From assembly GCF_050624435.1 (NCBI RefSeq), contig NC_134535.1, forward strand, positions 130,500,731-130,564,730: DNA of 64,000 nt. The letters are read 5' to 3'. The stretch comes from Tenrec ecaudatus. Its lineage: Eukaryota; Chordata; Mammalia; Afrosoricida; Tenrecidae. Both the position numbers and the translations under genes were made by a program. Each line of letters opens with the position of its first letter. Positions within the stretch are counted from its first letter, which is position 1. Under the pieces are notes generated by a model. The model saw only the letters and a program-made list of their open reading frames with translations, searched no databases and was not told where the DNA came from. This document shows positions 31,307 to 41,497 of the stretch, one piece after another.

Positions 31307-31502
31307 AGCTCACTGCCATCTAGTTGACCTTGACTTGCAGTGACCCTGTAGGACAGCATGTCCTTGCCCTTGTGGGTTTCTAACTCTGTCACTATTTACA
31401 GGAGTAGAAAGCCTCATCTTTCTCCTGAAGAGCAGCTAGTGGTTGCGAACTGCTGGCCTTGCGGTTTGCAGCCCAATCTGTACCCCATAAGCCACCAGTA
31501 TC
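31307..31502 (-). mobile_element. AfroSINE, full length
   Basis: Antisense: 'agctcactgccatctagttg', 'gaccctgtaggacagcatgt', 'aaagcctcatctttctcctg' and 'cccataagccaccagtatc'. An 'aacaacaacaaaaaccc' tail precedes it. Confidence 0.88.
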
Positions 31503-31580
31503 ATGGGCATGAAGTACCTGGCACAGTGGTGGCACATGGCAGATGGTCCTGTACAGGGGCCCTTACTCTTATTAGCCCCC

Positions 31581-32108
31581 TGTTCTAGTCTGGGCAGACT
31601 GGAGAAACAAAGCCACAGAAACTCACATGTACATAAGAAAGCGTTTTATACAAAAGGTAAGTGTACATTAAGAAAACATCCCCTCCAAGTCCATAAGTCT
31701 GACATTAGCCCCTATGACTGACATCGATCTACAAAGTCCTCCTCAAACTCACAAAACAGATTCAATTATGCTGACTACAGGAGGAAAGCTGAGTCAGTGA
31801 GTGTGTAAGCATCTCAGCACTGGCACGGGTCTCCACACGGCTCCTCCAGCATCCAGGGCTGCATCAGGGTAGGTACATGTGGCTTCTCCTCAGGGATGTC
31901 TCTCAGGAAGTGAGCTTTACCAGCTGAGGCAAAGAACTGGCTAAGGCAGCCACACGCTGGTACAACCATCAGAGAACAAGAGACCAGAGAACAAGAAAGG
32001 CGAGGCTCACCGAGCCATTTATCTCTCTGCCCTTCAATTAATCCCACGTGTTTATCGGCCAGGTTGGCACACAAAAAAAACCAACAAAAAAAAACGTTAA
32101 CTATCACA
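31581..32108 (-). mobile_element. Solo LTR (LTR-A family)
   Basis: Starts TGTTCTAGTCTGGGCAGACT and ends AACTATCACA. Shares 'aagtccataagtctgacatt', 'catctcagcactggcacggg' and 'ggctcctccagcatccagg' with the other LTR-A copies. The flanks (CCCCC / CATCT) do not form a duplication, so one end may be eroded. LTR sense is taken as the - strand. Confidence 0.7.
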
Positions 32109-32150
32109 CATCTAGTTGCTGTCCATACACCTGCCTGGTTTCATTTTCAG

Positions 32151-32341
32151 ATTGAGACCCACTGCCATCAAGTCAGTGCCGACTCATGGCCACCCTATAG
32201 GGTAGAGGAGAACCGCCCCTGTGAATGTCCGAGACTGTAACCCTTTACCGGAGTAGAAAGCCCAGTCTTTCTCCCTCAGAGTGGCTGTTGACCTTGCAGT
32301 TAGCAGCTCAATGCATCCCCTCTGCACCACCAGGGCTCCTT
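32151..32341 (-). mobile_element. AfroSINE, left arm of an inverted pair
   Basis: Antisense: 'acccactgccatcaagtcag', 'accctatagggtagaggaga', 'gaaagcccagtctttctccc' and the head 'tgcaccaccagggctcctt'. Confidence 0.9.
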
Positions 32342-32374
32342 GCAGATCTAGAAGCAACTAGCATTTGCTAAACA

Positions 32375-32556
32375 ATGGAGCCCTGGCGGTGTAGTGGTTA
32401 CACATTGGGTTGTGATCTGTATGGTTGGCAGTTCAAGACCACCGACACAGCTCCAAGGGAGAGAGACTGGGCTTTTTAGTCTCATAAACAGTTATAATCT
32501 TGGAAACCCAAGGGGATCACTATGAGTCAGCATGGACTCGATGGCAGTGAGAGTCA
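32375..32556 (+). mobile_element. AfroSINE, right arm of an inverted pair
   Basis: Sense: 'ggagccctggcggtgtagtg' (box A), box-B 'ggcagttcaagaccaccg', 'ttagtctcataaacagttat' and 'gactcgatggcagtgaga'. Its head faces the head of 32151-32341 across about 34 bp. Confidence 0.9.
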
Positions 32557-32559
32557 GAC

Positions 32560-33385
32560 CTGGGCACATTCACAAACTCTACCTCAAATTTCAAAGTTGG
32601 GTTGCCCAGCCCATTTGCCTAGGTCCCCAAACTCTTACTCGGTTTCCCTCTTTATACCACTGACTTGTTGCTGAGGTTCTTGGTTTCCCTCTCCCTCCAC
32701 CCACACTTTTACCCAAATGCCCCAGTTTTCCTGTTTTATCCAAGCCTGCCAATGCCTGCTGTCTGATTTCAGCACACAGCCCACTCTCTCCCTCCACCTC
32801 ATCTTCCAGGACTCAGACAGACAGCAGCTCAGACCTGGTTCCAGCTCCTGGTGGTTGCTGACCTTTGTCATCACGCCCCCCCCGCCCCAAGCCCCCAGCC
32901 CACTCCTGCTCCCCGTTCAGACTCCTAACCCTTCTTTGGGAGTCTGCTGCCGCCCTCAGCCCTGAGCTGCTCCATCAGAAGCTCCATCCCCAAACCAGTG
33001 CTCATGTTGCCTGTCTCCCTGACTAGCAGTGCTTCCTGTTACAGTTTCTTCGGGGTCTTCTCTGTTCCCCTGGGGGACCCTAGCTTTCTCCTACTTTCCC
33101 CTAGATCCCATATGCAGCATTCTCAATCCTTCCATCTAATGTCTAACTCCCCTGCGCTCCGCTCTCCCTCTGGGCCCACTGCAGGCCTCACCAGCCCACT
33201 CCTTCAAATTGCCTCAATGTTCATCTCTGTCGCCAGAAGACAATTTCAGCGAAGGTGTAAGGTGAATAATGACCCCAGACCACACTGAGACCTTAGCAGG
33301 GAACTCTAAAGCGGGGAAGCTCAACCCGAAGGATTAAGTCTCCCGTGGTGGAACATGAAGCACCACCATAGGCCATGAGGTTAGA
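32560..33385. other. Intergenic sequence without recognised features
   Basis: Pyrimidine-rich on the + strand with no clear repeat. No coding wording recognised. Confidence 0.4.
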
Positions 33386-33399
33386 TGTTTCAGGACAGC

Positions 33400-34660
33400 G
33401 TTATGCTCTATGCGTATCCTCAAAGACCCCAGTTCGCTTCAAGTATTTTAGGACTCTGTTGTGAAAATTTGTTGATAGTTGTTACATCTTCTTAATTGAT
33501 CAGCCCTTTATTGTTATAGAATATCCTTTGTCTCTACTAACAATTTTTATGTGAAGATCTGTTTTGCCTGATGTGTTAGTCTGGATAGACTAGAGAAACA
33601 AATTCATAGATTTTTTTGTGTATAGGAAAGAGCTTTAGATAAAGAGTAATTGTTCATTAAAACAATCCCAGCCCAGATCAAGTCCATAAGTCCGATATTA
33701 GCCCATATGTCTGATACCAATCTGTAAATTCCTCTTCAGACTCATGCAGCACATGCAATGGCACCAAGTGCAGGAAGACCACAGGCCAGTGGGTGGAAAG
33801 TCTTGTGGATCCAGTGGTGGTGGAAGCATCTCAGCGCTGGCATGAGTCTCCACGTGGCTCCTCCAGCTCCAAGGCTCTGGCTTCCATCAGCATAGCTCCA
33901 CGTGGCTTGTCAACAGGAATGTCTTGCAGGGAATGAGTGTGTAACCCGCCTCCAGTGAGCTATTTATCTCTTTAGTGCCTCCAAATGAGGTCATCAAGCA
34001 GCGACCTGATTGACAGGCTAAACTCCACCCCTTTTCTCTTAATAGTCCCAAGTTGTCAAAATTATGTAGCTACCACACCTGATATTAGAAAAGCTACTTC
34101 AACTCTTATTGATTACCTTTAAAATGGTCTATCTTTTCCATCCTTTCACTTCCAACCTACTTGTGTCTTTGACTCTAAAGCAAGTCTCCTGGACAGCATA
34201 TAGCTGGATCATGCTTTAATCCATTCTTCCTGTCCTTTCCTTTTAATTTAAGAGTTCAATCTGTTTATATTGAATTACTGCTGCGGTTGGATTTATATTT
34301 GGAGTTTTGCAATTTTTTTCTGTGTGTTGTGTTGTGTTTTTTGTTCCGCTGTGCTTATATTACTCTTTTTTGAATTAAATAGCTAACTATTTAATTAGCT
34401 CCTGATCTCATCTATTATATTTGAATTTATCCTACTGAAGAGTTTGTTGAGCTTCTTGGATGTGTGGATGAATGATTTTAATCATTTCTGGAAAGTTTGG
34501 GGGTCGTTATTTCTTCCCATATTCTCTCTCCCGCTGTTGTCTCTCTGTCCTTTGAGGTTCCCATTATGCGTACGGTGGGACGCTTGCTAGTGTCCTTCGG
34601 GCCCTTGCTCAGCTCGGTTCACTTCTCTTCATTCTTTCTTCTTCTTCTGTGCATTCAGCA
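33400..34660 (-). mobile_element. L1 fragment, antisense, interrupted by a solo LTR
   Basis: On either side of the LTR at 33572-34077 the text reads like mammalian L1 in reverse: 'ttgatcagccctttattgtt' and 'gatctgttttgcctga' on the left; 'tattagaaaagctacttcaa', 'aagtctcctggacagcatat', 'atttcttcccatattctctc' and 'ggttcccattatgcgtacgg' on the right. All frames are heavily broken. Confidence 0.65.
33572..34077 (-). mobile_element. Solo LTR (LTR-A family) with CCTGA target duplication
   Basis: Starts TGTGTTAGTCTGGATAGACT and ends AGCTACCACA. CCTGA is present on both sides (33567-33571 and 34078-34082), a perfect 5-bp duplication. At 506 bp it has no internal retroviral genes. It inserted into the L1 fragment, whose sequence resumes after the right-hand duplication. 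This is the clearest copy for defining LTR-A ends. Confidence 0.85.
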
Positions 34661-34735
34661 CGTTGCATGAGCTGCCTGAGTCTGAAGAGGAATTCATGGG
34701 CTAATATCGGACATATGGGCTAATACAGAAGTATT
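34659..34735 (+). mobile_element. LTR-A fragment
   Basis: 'attcagcacgttgcatgagc' and 'gaagaggaattcatgggcta' match the LTR-A copy at 38264-38708 (same words at 38511-38580). Only about 75 bp is recognisable. Confidence 0.6.
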
Positions 34736-37205
34736 AGTATAAGTCAATGATCTCAATGGGCTTAGCTTCAAGATCACTTACTTATTTATCCTGTTGAGTT
34801 GCTATAGTGATTTTTTTTAGTTCTGAGGTGGTGCTTTCCCATTGTTAGGACTCCTAGTTGATGCTCCTTGAGAGAGTCTGCCTCTTTATTGCTAGGTGCT
34901 ATTTGGTGAGCCTGTATTATCAGGCTTTCGTTAGCTGCACACAGTTTCCTTTAGGTCTCACACATATTTAAAACCCTGATTTAAACGCCCGAGGGCCTCC
35001 TGTGGACAGTCACCTGCCCTGTGCCGTGCTCCACAATTCCTGCTTCCTCTCTTGCCTTCCCCACAGCAATCTTCTGGTCCCGTGTCTTTATCGCACATCC
35101 AATCTCCTCCCCAAAGTCTGTTTCCTCTTCTTTATTGGAAGAGGGACTAAAAACACAACTTCCGAAGCATCTCACATATCCTCCCCTCCACTTTGAGCCT
35201 TGGGATCTGCGGCTGAGAATGAGCTGCCTGAGGAAGCGTCTCATTCCTCGGAGCATGAGGGAGACCAGCATCCTTTGGTGGAGCCCACTCTTCTGCCAGG
35301 GATCCAGCTGGGGCAGCACAGCTTCATTCCCAAGGGACCGATTAGAGAAAATCAGAGGAATGCTGAAGCTTTTTGAAAAAATGTAGTTACTTCAAAATAA
35401 TGCAGCCACAGTGCACACCCCTACAAAATGGATTAAATGATCTGTTGGGGTTGGTTCTGACCCGAACTCCAACTTGGCTTCTCGGATTAGACTCAGGAGT
35501 ACTGCCACTTCATCTCCCACCATCTGGTGAACGGGGAAGAGGCAGCAGAAATTCTTATCAAGTTGACTCAAACTCCATATGACTTCACTTTATTGGTTAT
35601 GTCCTCCTTTCTTATCCCAGCATGTGTTTGTGATAGGGGTGACTGGCGAATCCCAGGAGCTTCATGAACCTCCTGCTCCACTCCCCAACTCTATTGATGT
35701 CTTTATCAATAGACGCATTAACCACCAGCAATAGCAAGAACGAAGACAATCATAACTCCCCCTTTCACACTCCAGTAAAACCAGTTTAATCAAAGTGCCC
35801 TACTTAGAACATTGCTAGAAATCATGAGGAACGGAAAACTATATAGTGCTACACAGAGGACCCAAAAATCAATGTGGAAACCGAGAAACATGGGAAAGAT
35901 TGTGCCATTTATCCTCCTGGGACCGGACCTGAGTCAGGTCCAGGAACTGACCGGCTCGCTGAGCTTGGATCTCACCAGGGCTTTGGCTTCAACTCAGAAA
36001 TGGTACTTGCAAGCACTTGTCATAGCACCGGGGGACTCAGGCCAACAAATGAGGGCTCCTGGGACCAACAAGGTCAATGCGACCATAATGAGTGATAGCT
36101 GGATCCATCGGACCTACAAAAATAAACACTATTCATAAAGACACTGCATTGCCCAGCAAACAGGCCCAGAGGATATGGGCGGAGAGAGTCTACCGATTTG
36201 GATACAAGAATGGAAGCAGATGGGGAGTCACAAAGGAGCTCCGAGTGAATCAGTGAATCGAGCAAAGTGATTATAGAACTGGAATTCGAGTAGATGCAAC
36301 AATAGATCAAGGGCAGAATGCCAGCAGGTGAGTCAACATCCAAGCTATGGGCTTCTCTAGGCCATCCGGTCATGATAACGCATGGTGCTGATTTGTGCAC
36401 ACTTCCCAAAGGACTCGAAGGAGCAAAATGCATGTGACGGGGTTCCTCGGGGACAGAGACGTTCATTTCTGTAGCCGCCTCTTTAGCACAGTGCCTGGCA
36501 AACGACATCTGCCATCTAGCAGCTGTGGAGAGCACAGCAGCAACCGCCAACTGGGGAGCATCTCCGCTGGAGCCCTGCCGTCCCAGAAACAGGATGGCTG
36601 AGCCCTGGTGTCCTAGGCTTGCCTTCCTGGATCTAAGGAGGAGCACATTCTGGCTTTGAAGGCTGAGTGCTGGGGAGCCCTCCCACTGCTGTGATTTGAT
36701 TGACAGTGTGATGCTCACCACAACCTTCCATCGCACTGCCCTGCAGCCTCCTCAGCTGTTGCTGGTGGCAATCTATTACCTGCAGGCTACTCACCAACTC
36801 ATGTTGCCTTGGGCACCATGGCGCCATGCATAAAAGATGCTTCCCTGCTCCGTTATCCGCCTTCCTGGGTGGAATTGGTTCTGCCCCCTGTGCCTTTCCA
36901 AAAAGCTTTCTCTAGCCTCCAAGGACCCGCTCAGATAAGGACCTGGGTACAGGTGTGGAAGATCACGCGTCCAGAGCCCTTGCAGGGTGGTGTGAAGGTC
37001 AAAGGAAAACTCTTGAGAAACAGCTCCTCCAACTGAAAGACTGAGCAAATGTTAGTAGTTACGTCAGCATCCAATGTGTGTTCCTGAGCCAAGACCAAGA
37101 CAAAGCCAAAGGAGAAAAAGCAAACCCCACATTCAGCCTCGGCCTCAGGTTAGTATCCTCTCACTTCCTTGGACTATAGAACAAGTAAAATGTGCATCGC
37201 TTCAA
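34736..37205. other. Intergenic sequence, no supported gene
   Basis: About 2.5 kb. It holds a 220-codon open frame on the - strand (36074-36736) with no recognised domain or splice partner, and some AT-rich blocks that could be unlabelled repeats. I cannot support a gene here. Confidence 0.4.
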
Positions 37206-37207
37206 GT

Positions 37208-37388
37208 AGGGGCCCTGGTGGTGTAGTGGTTACACATTGGACTGTTAACCACAAGCTCAGCAGTTCAAAACCACCAGTGGCTCCATGGGAGAAAGATGAG
37301 GCCTTCTAGTCCCACAAACCCACAGGGACAGTTCTGCCCTGTCATCTCGGGTCACCCTGAGTCAGAATCAACTGGAAGGCAGTGAGTG
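37208..37388 (+). mobile_element. AfroSINE, full length
   Basis: 'aggggccctggtggtgtagt' (box A), 'ggttacacattggactgtta', 'ctcagcagttcaaaaccacc' (box B), 'ggagaaagatgaggccttct' and 'gtcaccctgagtcagaatca'. It keeps good polymerase III box sequences. Confidence 0.9.
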
Positions 37389-37523
37389 ATTCAGAGGCTT
37401 GTTTCCAGGTCATGCACATCTTGTTTCATGTCATCGCCACACTTAGCGATCTTCTCATATTGCCTTGACCTTGTATAAGCTTCTCTAGGTCAGAGTTCTG
37501 CTTTCATTCATGTGTGTACTTAC

Positions 37524-37862
37524 TAAGGCCTAGTGTTATACATTGGTGTGCTAGGATCTGCAACTCAAACCCACCAGCCTCCTCTGCTTCTATAGAGATT
37601 GACAGCCTCAGAAACTGTATAGAGCAGCAGTTCTCAACCTGTGGGTCGTGACCCCTTTGGGGGTCAAACGACCCTTTCACGGGGTCGCCCGATTCATCAC
37701 AGTAGCAAAATGACACTTTTGAAGTAGCAATGAAAATAATTTTATGGTTGGGGGTCACCACGCATGAGGAACTGTATGAAAGGGTCGCGGCATGAGGAAG
37801 GTTGAGAACCACAGCTATGGAGGGTCGCTGTGAGTCAGCATCAAGTCCGTGGCCTTGGGTGG
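37524..37862 (+). mobile_element. AfroSINE split by a SPIN element
   Basis: The left piece (37524-37624) has the box-B region 'ctgcaactcaaacccaccag' and 'gattgacagcctcagaaac'. The right piece (37815-37862) continues with 'ggagggtcgctgtgagtcag' and the tail. Removing 37625-37814 restores normal SINE order, so the SINE was there first. Confidence 0.85.
37625..37814 (+). mobile_element. SPIN-type hAT MITE nested in an AfroSINE
   Basis: Starts CAGCAGTTCTCAACCTGTGG, has 'gggtcaaacgaccctttcac', 'aaaataattttatggttggg' and ends AAGGTTGAGAACCACAG. Flanks GTATAGAG (37617-37624) and CTATGGAG (37815-37822) match at six of eight positions, consistent with an aged 8-bp duplication of the SINE word near 'cctatagg'. 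No transposase. Confidence 0.9.
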
Positions 37863-37949
37863 GAAGGCCTGATACAAAATAGATGCCAGATGAGTACATG
37901 AATTTGCTGTCCAGTCAACACTCTGGATGACATATGCCTAACTGACCTC

Positions 37950-38190
37950 TTTTTATACAATTTTTTATCATGCATTTTAATCATTTGTATTAAGGAGAGT
38001 TGTAAAATCATCACCACAATCAATTTCAGAACACTTTCTTCTTTGTCGTACTTGTTGCTAGCTCCACATTTCCCTCTCAACCCCCACCCCAACCATGCCC
38101 CTAGGTAATTATTAATCCAGTTACTGTCTTTATAGACTTACCTCTCCTGGATTTCATGTACATAAAATCATACAGCAGAAATAAAAACAA
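37950..38190 (-). mobile_element. L1-like fragment, antisense
   Basis: 'gttgtaaaatcatcaccaca' with 'atcaatttcagaacactttc', 'cctaggtaattattaatcca' and 'tttcatgtacataaaatcat' follow the order of an old mammalian L1 segment read in reverse. Confidence 0.5.
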
Positions 38191-38263
38191 CACAAGACAC
38201 ATATTTAGGTCATATGAGTAAACTTAAAAAAAAACTTTGTGAATGGAGTGAAGGGGTACAGAG

Positions 38264-38708
38264 TGTGGCAGTTACATAATCTCATGTCCACTTGGGGGTA
38301 TGAAGAGTGAAGGGGTGGAGGATAGCCTGTCAATCAGACCACAACTTGATGACCTCATTTGGAGGCACGACTAAGATAACTAGCTGTCGGGAGGCAGGCT
38401 ACACACTCTCTCTGCTTCATATTCAAGCCACAAGGAGCCATGCTGATGGCAGCCAGAGCCCTGAAGATGTGTCCCACAGGACTTGCCACCCACCGGCCTG
38501 TGATCTCGCATTCAGCACGTTGCATGTGCTGCCTGAGTCTGAAGAGGAATTCATGGGCTAATGTCAGACTTATGGGCTAATACTCAATGTGTGAACTTGA
38601 TCTGTACTGGGCTGGGAGATTTCACTGATGCATCATTACTTCTTGATATAAAGTTTTCTCTTACATATATAAGAGTGTCTCGGGATTTGTTCCTCTAGAC
38701 AACCCACA
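38264..38708 (+). mobile_element. Solo LTR (LTR-A family) with CAGAG target duplication
   Basis: Starts TGTGGCAGTTACATAATC and ends GACAACCCACA. CAGAG flanks both sides (38259-38263 and 38709-38713). In this orientation a TATA-like 'gatataaagttttctctt' lies near the 3' end, which sets the LTR sense. 445 bp, no coding sequence. Confidence 0.8.
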
Positions 38709-38724
38709 CAGAGCAAATCTGTTT

Positions 38725-39160
38725 TCCTTTATACAATCCATACACATTTTGTTCCATGTCATTGATTGCAATCTCCACGATGTAATATCCTTTATCCCAT
38801 GTCTTCCTGACCTCCACAACCCGTCCCCCTACCCCCCCCCCAACCCCCAATTTTCAGTCCTCCTCCTTTCCTAAGTCTCCTGAGCATTGTCCTTGGGTAA
38901 ATGCTGCTCTCTGGGCTCAAGTGGTTGATTATTCCCAAGTGGTTGATTATTGCCTATCTCCTCAGTGCTACTGGTCCCCTTATGGGCCTGTCTATCGTTG
39001 GGCTGGAAAGTGAGCCTTCATAGGGAATTCCGCTCCAGACCTGAAAGATGAGTAAGGGCCAGAGTCTCGTGGAATCACTGAGACTCTGTGTGCCCAGTAT
39101 GCCTGGTCTTGTAGGGTTTGAGTTTGGTTCCACATTTCCCTCCTGGTCTCACCATGCTGT
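38725..39160. other. Probable unclassified repeat, single copy here
   Basis: Words such as 'cctttatacaatccatacac', 'gattgcaatctccacgatgt' and 'tggttgattattgcctatct' look like retrotransposon UTR sequence. A 14-bp piece, 'aagtggttgattatt', is duplicated at about 38919 and 38938. No second copy in the window allows definition. Confidence 0.3.
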
Positions 39161-39163
39161 ATA

Positions 39164-39322
39164 CTCACTGCCATCAAGTCAATGCCACTCACAGCGACCC
39201 TACAGGACAGGGTAGAACCCCGTGAGAACCCCATGAGTGTTCGAGACAGGAACTCTTGTCGGGAGAAGAAAGCCCTGCAGTTAGCAGCCCCAACATATAA
39301 CCTCTATGCTTCCCTGGCTCCT
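39164..39322 (-). mobile_element. AfroSINE
   Basis: Antisense: 'tactcactgccatcaagtca', 'gaccctacaggacagggtag', 'gggagaagaaagccctgcag' and 'gttagcagccccaacatata'. The middle of the body is shortened. Confidence 0.85.
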
Positions 39323-39334
39323 TAGCCAAGATCT

Positions 39335-40696
39335 ATAAGGAAACTTCAGATAAGAGTTGAGAGAACTGGAAAAGAGGACAAGCTGGAAACTCACAAGAAT
39401 ACACATATTTATAGGTTAGTATGAAGGTGGCAGAAGGACATTAGGCCTCCACTCAAGTACTCCCTCAATGCAAGAACACTTTGTTCTATTAAACTGGCAT
39501 TCTATGATCCTCACCTTCCTGACACAAGTGCTGAAGACAAAGTGGATGCATAAGCAAATGTGATGAAGAAAGCTGATGGTGCCCGGCTATCAAAAGATAT
39601 AGCATCTGGGGTCTTAAAGGCTTGAAGGTAAACAAGCAGCCATCTGTCTCAGAAGCAACAAAGCCCACATGGAAGAAGCACACCAGCCTGTGTGATCATG
39701 AGGTGTCAGAAGGGATCAGTTATCAGGCACCAAAGAACAAAAATCATATCATTGTGTGCTCAACTCCCTGATATGATTGCTGAAGACAAATGGGTGCATA
39801 AATAAATGTGGCAAAGAAAGCTGATGGTGCCCGGCTATCAAAAGATATAGTGTCTGGGGTCTTAAAGGCTTGAAGGTAAACAAGCGGTCATCTAGCTCAG
39901 AAGCAACAAAGTCCACATGAAAGAAGCAGACCAGCTTGTGTGATCATGAGGTGTCAGAAGGGATCAGTTATCAGGCATCATAAGAACAAAAAATCTTTCC
40001 TGTGAATGAGGGGTGAGTGCGGAGTGGAGACCCAAAGCCCATTTGTAGGCCACTGGAGAGCCCCTGGCAGAGGGGTCGCGGGGAGGAGATGAGCCAGACA
40101 GGGTGCAATGTAGCAATGATGAAAAATAAAGCTTTCCTCTAGTTCCTAGATGCTTCCTCCTCCCCCCACTATCATGATACCAATTCTATCTTGCAAGTCT
40201 GGCTAGACCAGAGGATGTACACTGGTACAGATAGGAACCAGAAATACAGGGAATCCAGGGCAGATACTGGTACAGATAGGAACCAGAAATACAGGGAATC
40301 CAGGGCAGATGATCCCTTTAGGACCAATGCTGAGAGTACCGATACCTGGAGAGTGAAGGGAGGTTGGGTTGGAAAGTGGGACCCAATTACAAGGATCTAT
40401 ATGTGACCTCCTCCCCGGGGGACGGACAACAGAAAAGTGGGTGAAGGGAGATGTCGGACAGGGCAAGATATGACAAAATAATAATTTATAAATGGTCAAG
40501 GGTTCATGAAGGAGGGGGGAGCAGGGAGGGAGGGGAAAAAATGAGGACCTGATGTCAGGGGCTTAAGTGAAGAGCAAATGTTTTGAGAACGATGAGGGCA
40601 ATGAATGTACAAATGTGCTTTACACAGTTGATGTATGTATGGATTGTGATAAGAGTTGTATGAGCCCCTAATAAAACGATTTATAAAAAATGTTTG
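39335..40696 (+). mobile_element. L1-3'UTR-like repeat family, sense copy with internal duplication
   Basis: Shares landmarks with 3098-4195 (reverse) and 43540-44700: 'gatggtgcccggctatcaaa', 'ggggtcttaaaggcttgaag' and 'ccactatcatgataccaatt', with the 3' end 'gagcccctaataaaacgatt' followed by a short A-rich tail. Unlike the other two copies, a segment of about 235 bp occurs twice at a 248-bp spacing (about 39520-39750 and 39768-40000). It also contains the exact 45-bp tandem duplication 40221-40310. Confidence 0.8.
40221..40310. repeat. Exact 45-bp tandem duplication
   Basis: Two identical 45-bp units (40221-40265 and 40266-40310), each starting actggtacagataggaacca. Identity across all 45 bases shows a recent event inside the older retrotransposon copy. 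Confidence 0.97.
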
Positions 40697-41365
40697 TGAA
40701 ACATGGAATTAAAAGATAAGAAGCCTAAAAATGTTTAGAAGCCTGCTCGGATTAGCCAGCCCTATAAATGGCACTAAAGAAGACCCAGCCTTCCCCTTGC
40801 TGTCCACGCTTCGCCAGAAGACCTCAGTGTCTGCCATGCACACCTGCCATCTCTGGGATTTGGACTTCCAGGTGCTGCATGCTCATTCCAGGACCGAGTG
40901 GACACTCAGAAAGCGTGTTGAAGGACAGCCAGAAAATAAAAAAGTCCTCTGCCATGCCTGGCATTTTGCTGTCTTGGCGATAGCAGGAAATGCATCTACT
41001 CATTAGCACCTCGGAACACTGTGGTTTTGTAGGGATTCAAGTTGTAATAATTTGTGATGAAAATAGAAAATGTGGCAAAGGAGCTGCGCGCTGCCTGTGA
41101 GCCTGAAGGGCTGTCTTTGATGCCAAGCTCGTCCGCGAGCCTGGAAAGGACAGGACCGGAACCAGGCAGCGCAGGGTAGAGGCCCTTGGATTTATCACAA
41201 GGGAAGCCCTTTAGCACAGCAAGCACTGCCCATCAAGGGAAGGGGGTAGTGGCACTGGGTAGTGGGCTCCCTGATCACTAGAGGACGCCACACAGAGGTC
41301 CACTCCAGAGAGCAGGCAAAGCTAGAGAGAAACCAGATCAGATGAATTTCAAACCCCCACCCACC
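40697..41365. other. Intergenic sequence without recognised features
   Basis: No gene or repeat family supported. Confidence 0.4.
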
Positions 41366-41497
41366 CTGCTCACTCACTGCAACCCAGTCAGTTCTGCCTC
41401 AGGGCAACCCTGCAGGACAGATCAGAACCGCTCCGGGGGGTTTCCAAGATGGTCACTCTCTATGGGAGAAGAAAGACTTGTCTTTCTCCCCACACCC
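41366..41497 (-). mobile_element. AfroSINE, head missing
   Basis: Antisense: 'ctcactcactgcaacccagt', 'caaccctgcaggacagatca' and 'agaaagacttgtctttctcc'. Confidence 0.75.

Noticed and set aside
33572..34077. DNA transposon rather than LTR for the LTR-A family
   Set aside because: There are no terminal inverted repeats beyond TG...CA, and target duplications are 5 bp in four copies, fitting LTR integration.
37208..37280. tRNA gene
   Set aside because: The box A and box B sequences belong to the tRNA-like head of an AfroSINE; no cloverleaf or mature 3' end follows. The same applies to the other SINE heads.
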